This document shows positions 17,081 to 17,597 of a stretch of 17,597 nucleotides of DNA, one piece after another. The stretch comes from CAYSYM01 sp964435115 (GTDB taxonomy: Bacteria; Chloroflexota; UBA6077; CF-72). Both the position numbers and the translations under genes were made by a program. The DNA is taken from NCBI GenBank assembly GCA_964435115.1, contig CAYSYM010000069.1, positions 1-17,597 of the forward strand, read 5' to 3'. A model generated the notes under the pieces. The model saw nothing but the letters and a program-made list of their open reading frames with translations. It was not told where the DNA came from and did no database searches. The stretch's first letter is position 1; each line of letters starts with the position of its first letter.

Positions 17081-17108
17081 GGGCGAGGAGAGTCGCCTCT
17101 CCCCGCCC
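17081..17108 (-). ncRNA. Domain-VI-like hairpin of the group II intron
   Basis: GGGCGAGGAGAG (17081-17092) and CTCTCCCCGCCC (17097-17108) pair except for one internal mismatch, with a four-base loop. It lies seven bases after domain V on the minus strand, where domain VI belongs. I could not identify a bulged branch-point A with confidence, which is compatible with class IIC introns. Confidence 0.55.
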
Positions 17109-17115
17109 GCCTTTA

Positions 17116-17149
17116 GAACCGGACGTGCCTCTTTCGAGGCATCCGGCGC
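17116..17149 (-). ncRNA. Group II intron domain V
   Basis: Minus strand, exactly 34 nt: lower stem GCGCCGGA / TCCGGTTC, upper stem TGCCTC / GAGGCA, GAAA tetraloop, and a two-base CG bulge on the 3' side. These match the domain V architecture in length, bulge position and tetraloop. The triad position reads CGC rather than AGC. Confidence 0.75.
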
Positions 17150-17597
17150 CTCGATTGCTAGCTCCGTTGTCAGGCGTACCTCGTATCCCTCCAGCCTCCC
17201 GGCATGCGGCGTGGCGGCCTGCTCCGTGATCGACCGCACGGAGAGCCGGGAGGTGGTTACTTCGTTCCTGGTGCCCGTCTTGCGCAGCGTTAGGGTCGCG
17301 CTATCCGCCGGGTTGATATGAGTGAGGTTGGCCGGTCGGTCATCGGTCCGCCGACCCCCAGAGCCTGTCCCGTTTTGGGCCGGCCTGTTCACCGGACGCC
17401 CGAAGGCGCACGGCGTAACCCACGTTGGCCGGTTCAGCGTCACGACGGCTCAGACACGCGTTCGACCGCACCCCTCGTGACGTGCGGTGCCCTCTCGGGC
17501 TCACTACCCATGGCTGCCTGCTCCCGGATGCGATCTTCCAGTTGGGTTCTGGTCGTGATCCCCGGTTTCCTTCCCGCCTCTCGTGGTGCGTTGCCAG

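Larger units (their letters stand above)
17081..17597 (-). mobile_element. Group II intron ribozyme, ORF-less or decayed, running off the window edge
   Basis: The minus strand carries a 34-nt domain V (17116-17149) followed directly by a domain-VI-like hairpin (17081-17108). The roughly 450 bases upstream of domain V are rich in inverted repeats, for example ACCGCAC/GTGCGGT near 17480, as expected of domains I-III, and contain GGAACGAAGTAACC, which resembles conserved group II sequence. No reverse transcriptase/maturase frame is present between the window edge and domain V, so the intron appears to lack its ORF. The 5' boundary (GTGYG) was not identified and may lie near or beyond the edge. 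The 3' end is close to 17075-17080. The CGC-type triad points to class IIC. The open frames covering this region are not protein-like. Confidence 0.62.

Noticed and set aside
17009..17443. 144-residue open frame on the minus strand (starts MTLNRPTWVTPCAFGRPVNR)
   Set aside because: It runs straight through the group II intron domain V and domain VI structures and has no domain. Frames like this are commonly misannotated over intron ribozymes.

Overview
The window is very GC-rich DNA carrying ordinary bacterial genes. The organism is probably a high-GC Chloroflexota (Thermomicrobia/Limnocylindria-like) or, less likely, an actinobacterium. This is inferred from the base composition, lipoproteins with Ser/Pro-rich linkers, a DUF3048 (YerB-type) lipoprotein, an MPEGDT-type Nei glycosylase, apparently leaderless promoters and a Gram-positive-type LexA box. 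No rRNA, tRNA or CRISPR array was seen.

Left part (1-5701), envelope and sugar uptake. On the minus strand lie the N-terminal part of a ROK-family sugar kinase (cut by the window edge), a small unknown protein whose stop overlaps the kinase start, and a DUF3048 lipoprotein. Divergent from these, behind a recognisable promoter, is a carbohydrate ABC importer: a Tat-type lipoprotein binding protein and two permeases. A strong hairpin separates the binding-protein gene from the permeases. No ATPase gene is present, so a shared one encoded elsewhere is presumed.

Middle (5714-7354), plus strand: an Hsp20 small heat-shock protein with an unusual C-terminal tail, and a two-domain rhodanese-type sulfurtransferase with a probable leaderless start.

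Right of centre (7437-14088), minus strand: a DNA-repair operon reading lhr (1519-aa helicase), dinB-like Y-family polymerase, then nei-like glycosylase. A GAAC-N4-GTTC operator lies just upstream of the lhr -10 element, which predicts LexA/SOS control of the whole operon.

Right (14127-17011), minus strand: two adjacent toxin-antitoxin-like modules. The proximal one encodes a winged-helix/MNT nucleotidyltransferase fusion and an overlapping HEPN-like protein, behind a palindromic operator with a third half-site. The distal one encodes a DUF6932-type protein with a nucleotidyltransferase-like GS-x9-DxD signature, an XRE regulator and an unrecognised SCGGH-motif protein, preceded by a possible six-residue leader peptide whose stop overlaps the first start codon. 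This pair of modules is the best candidate for a little-described system.

Right edge (17081-17597): a minus-strand sequence with a 34-nt group II intron domain V and a following domain-VI-like hairpin, but no reverse transcriptase. It looks like an ORF-less or decayed group II intron.
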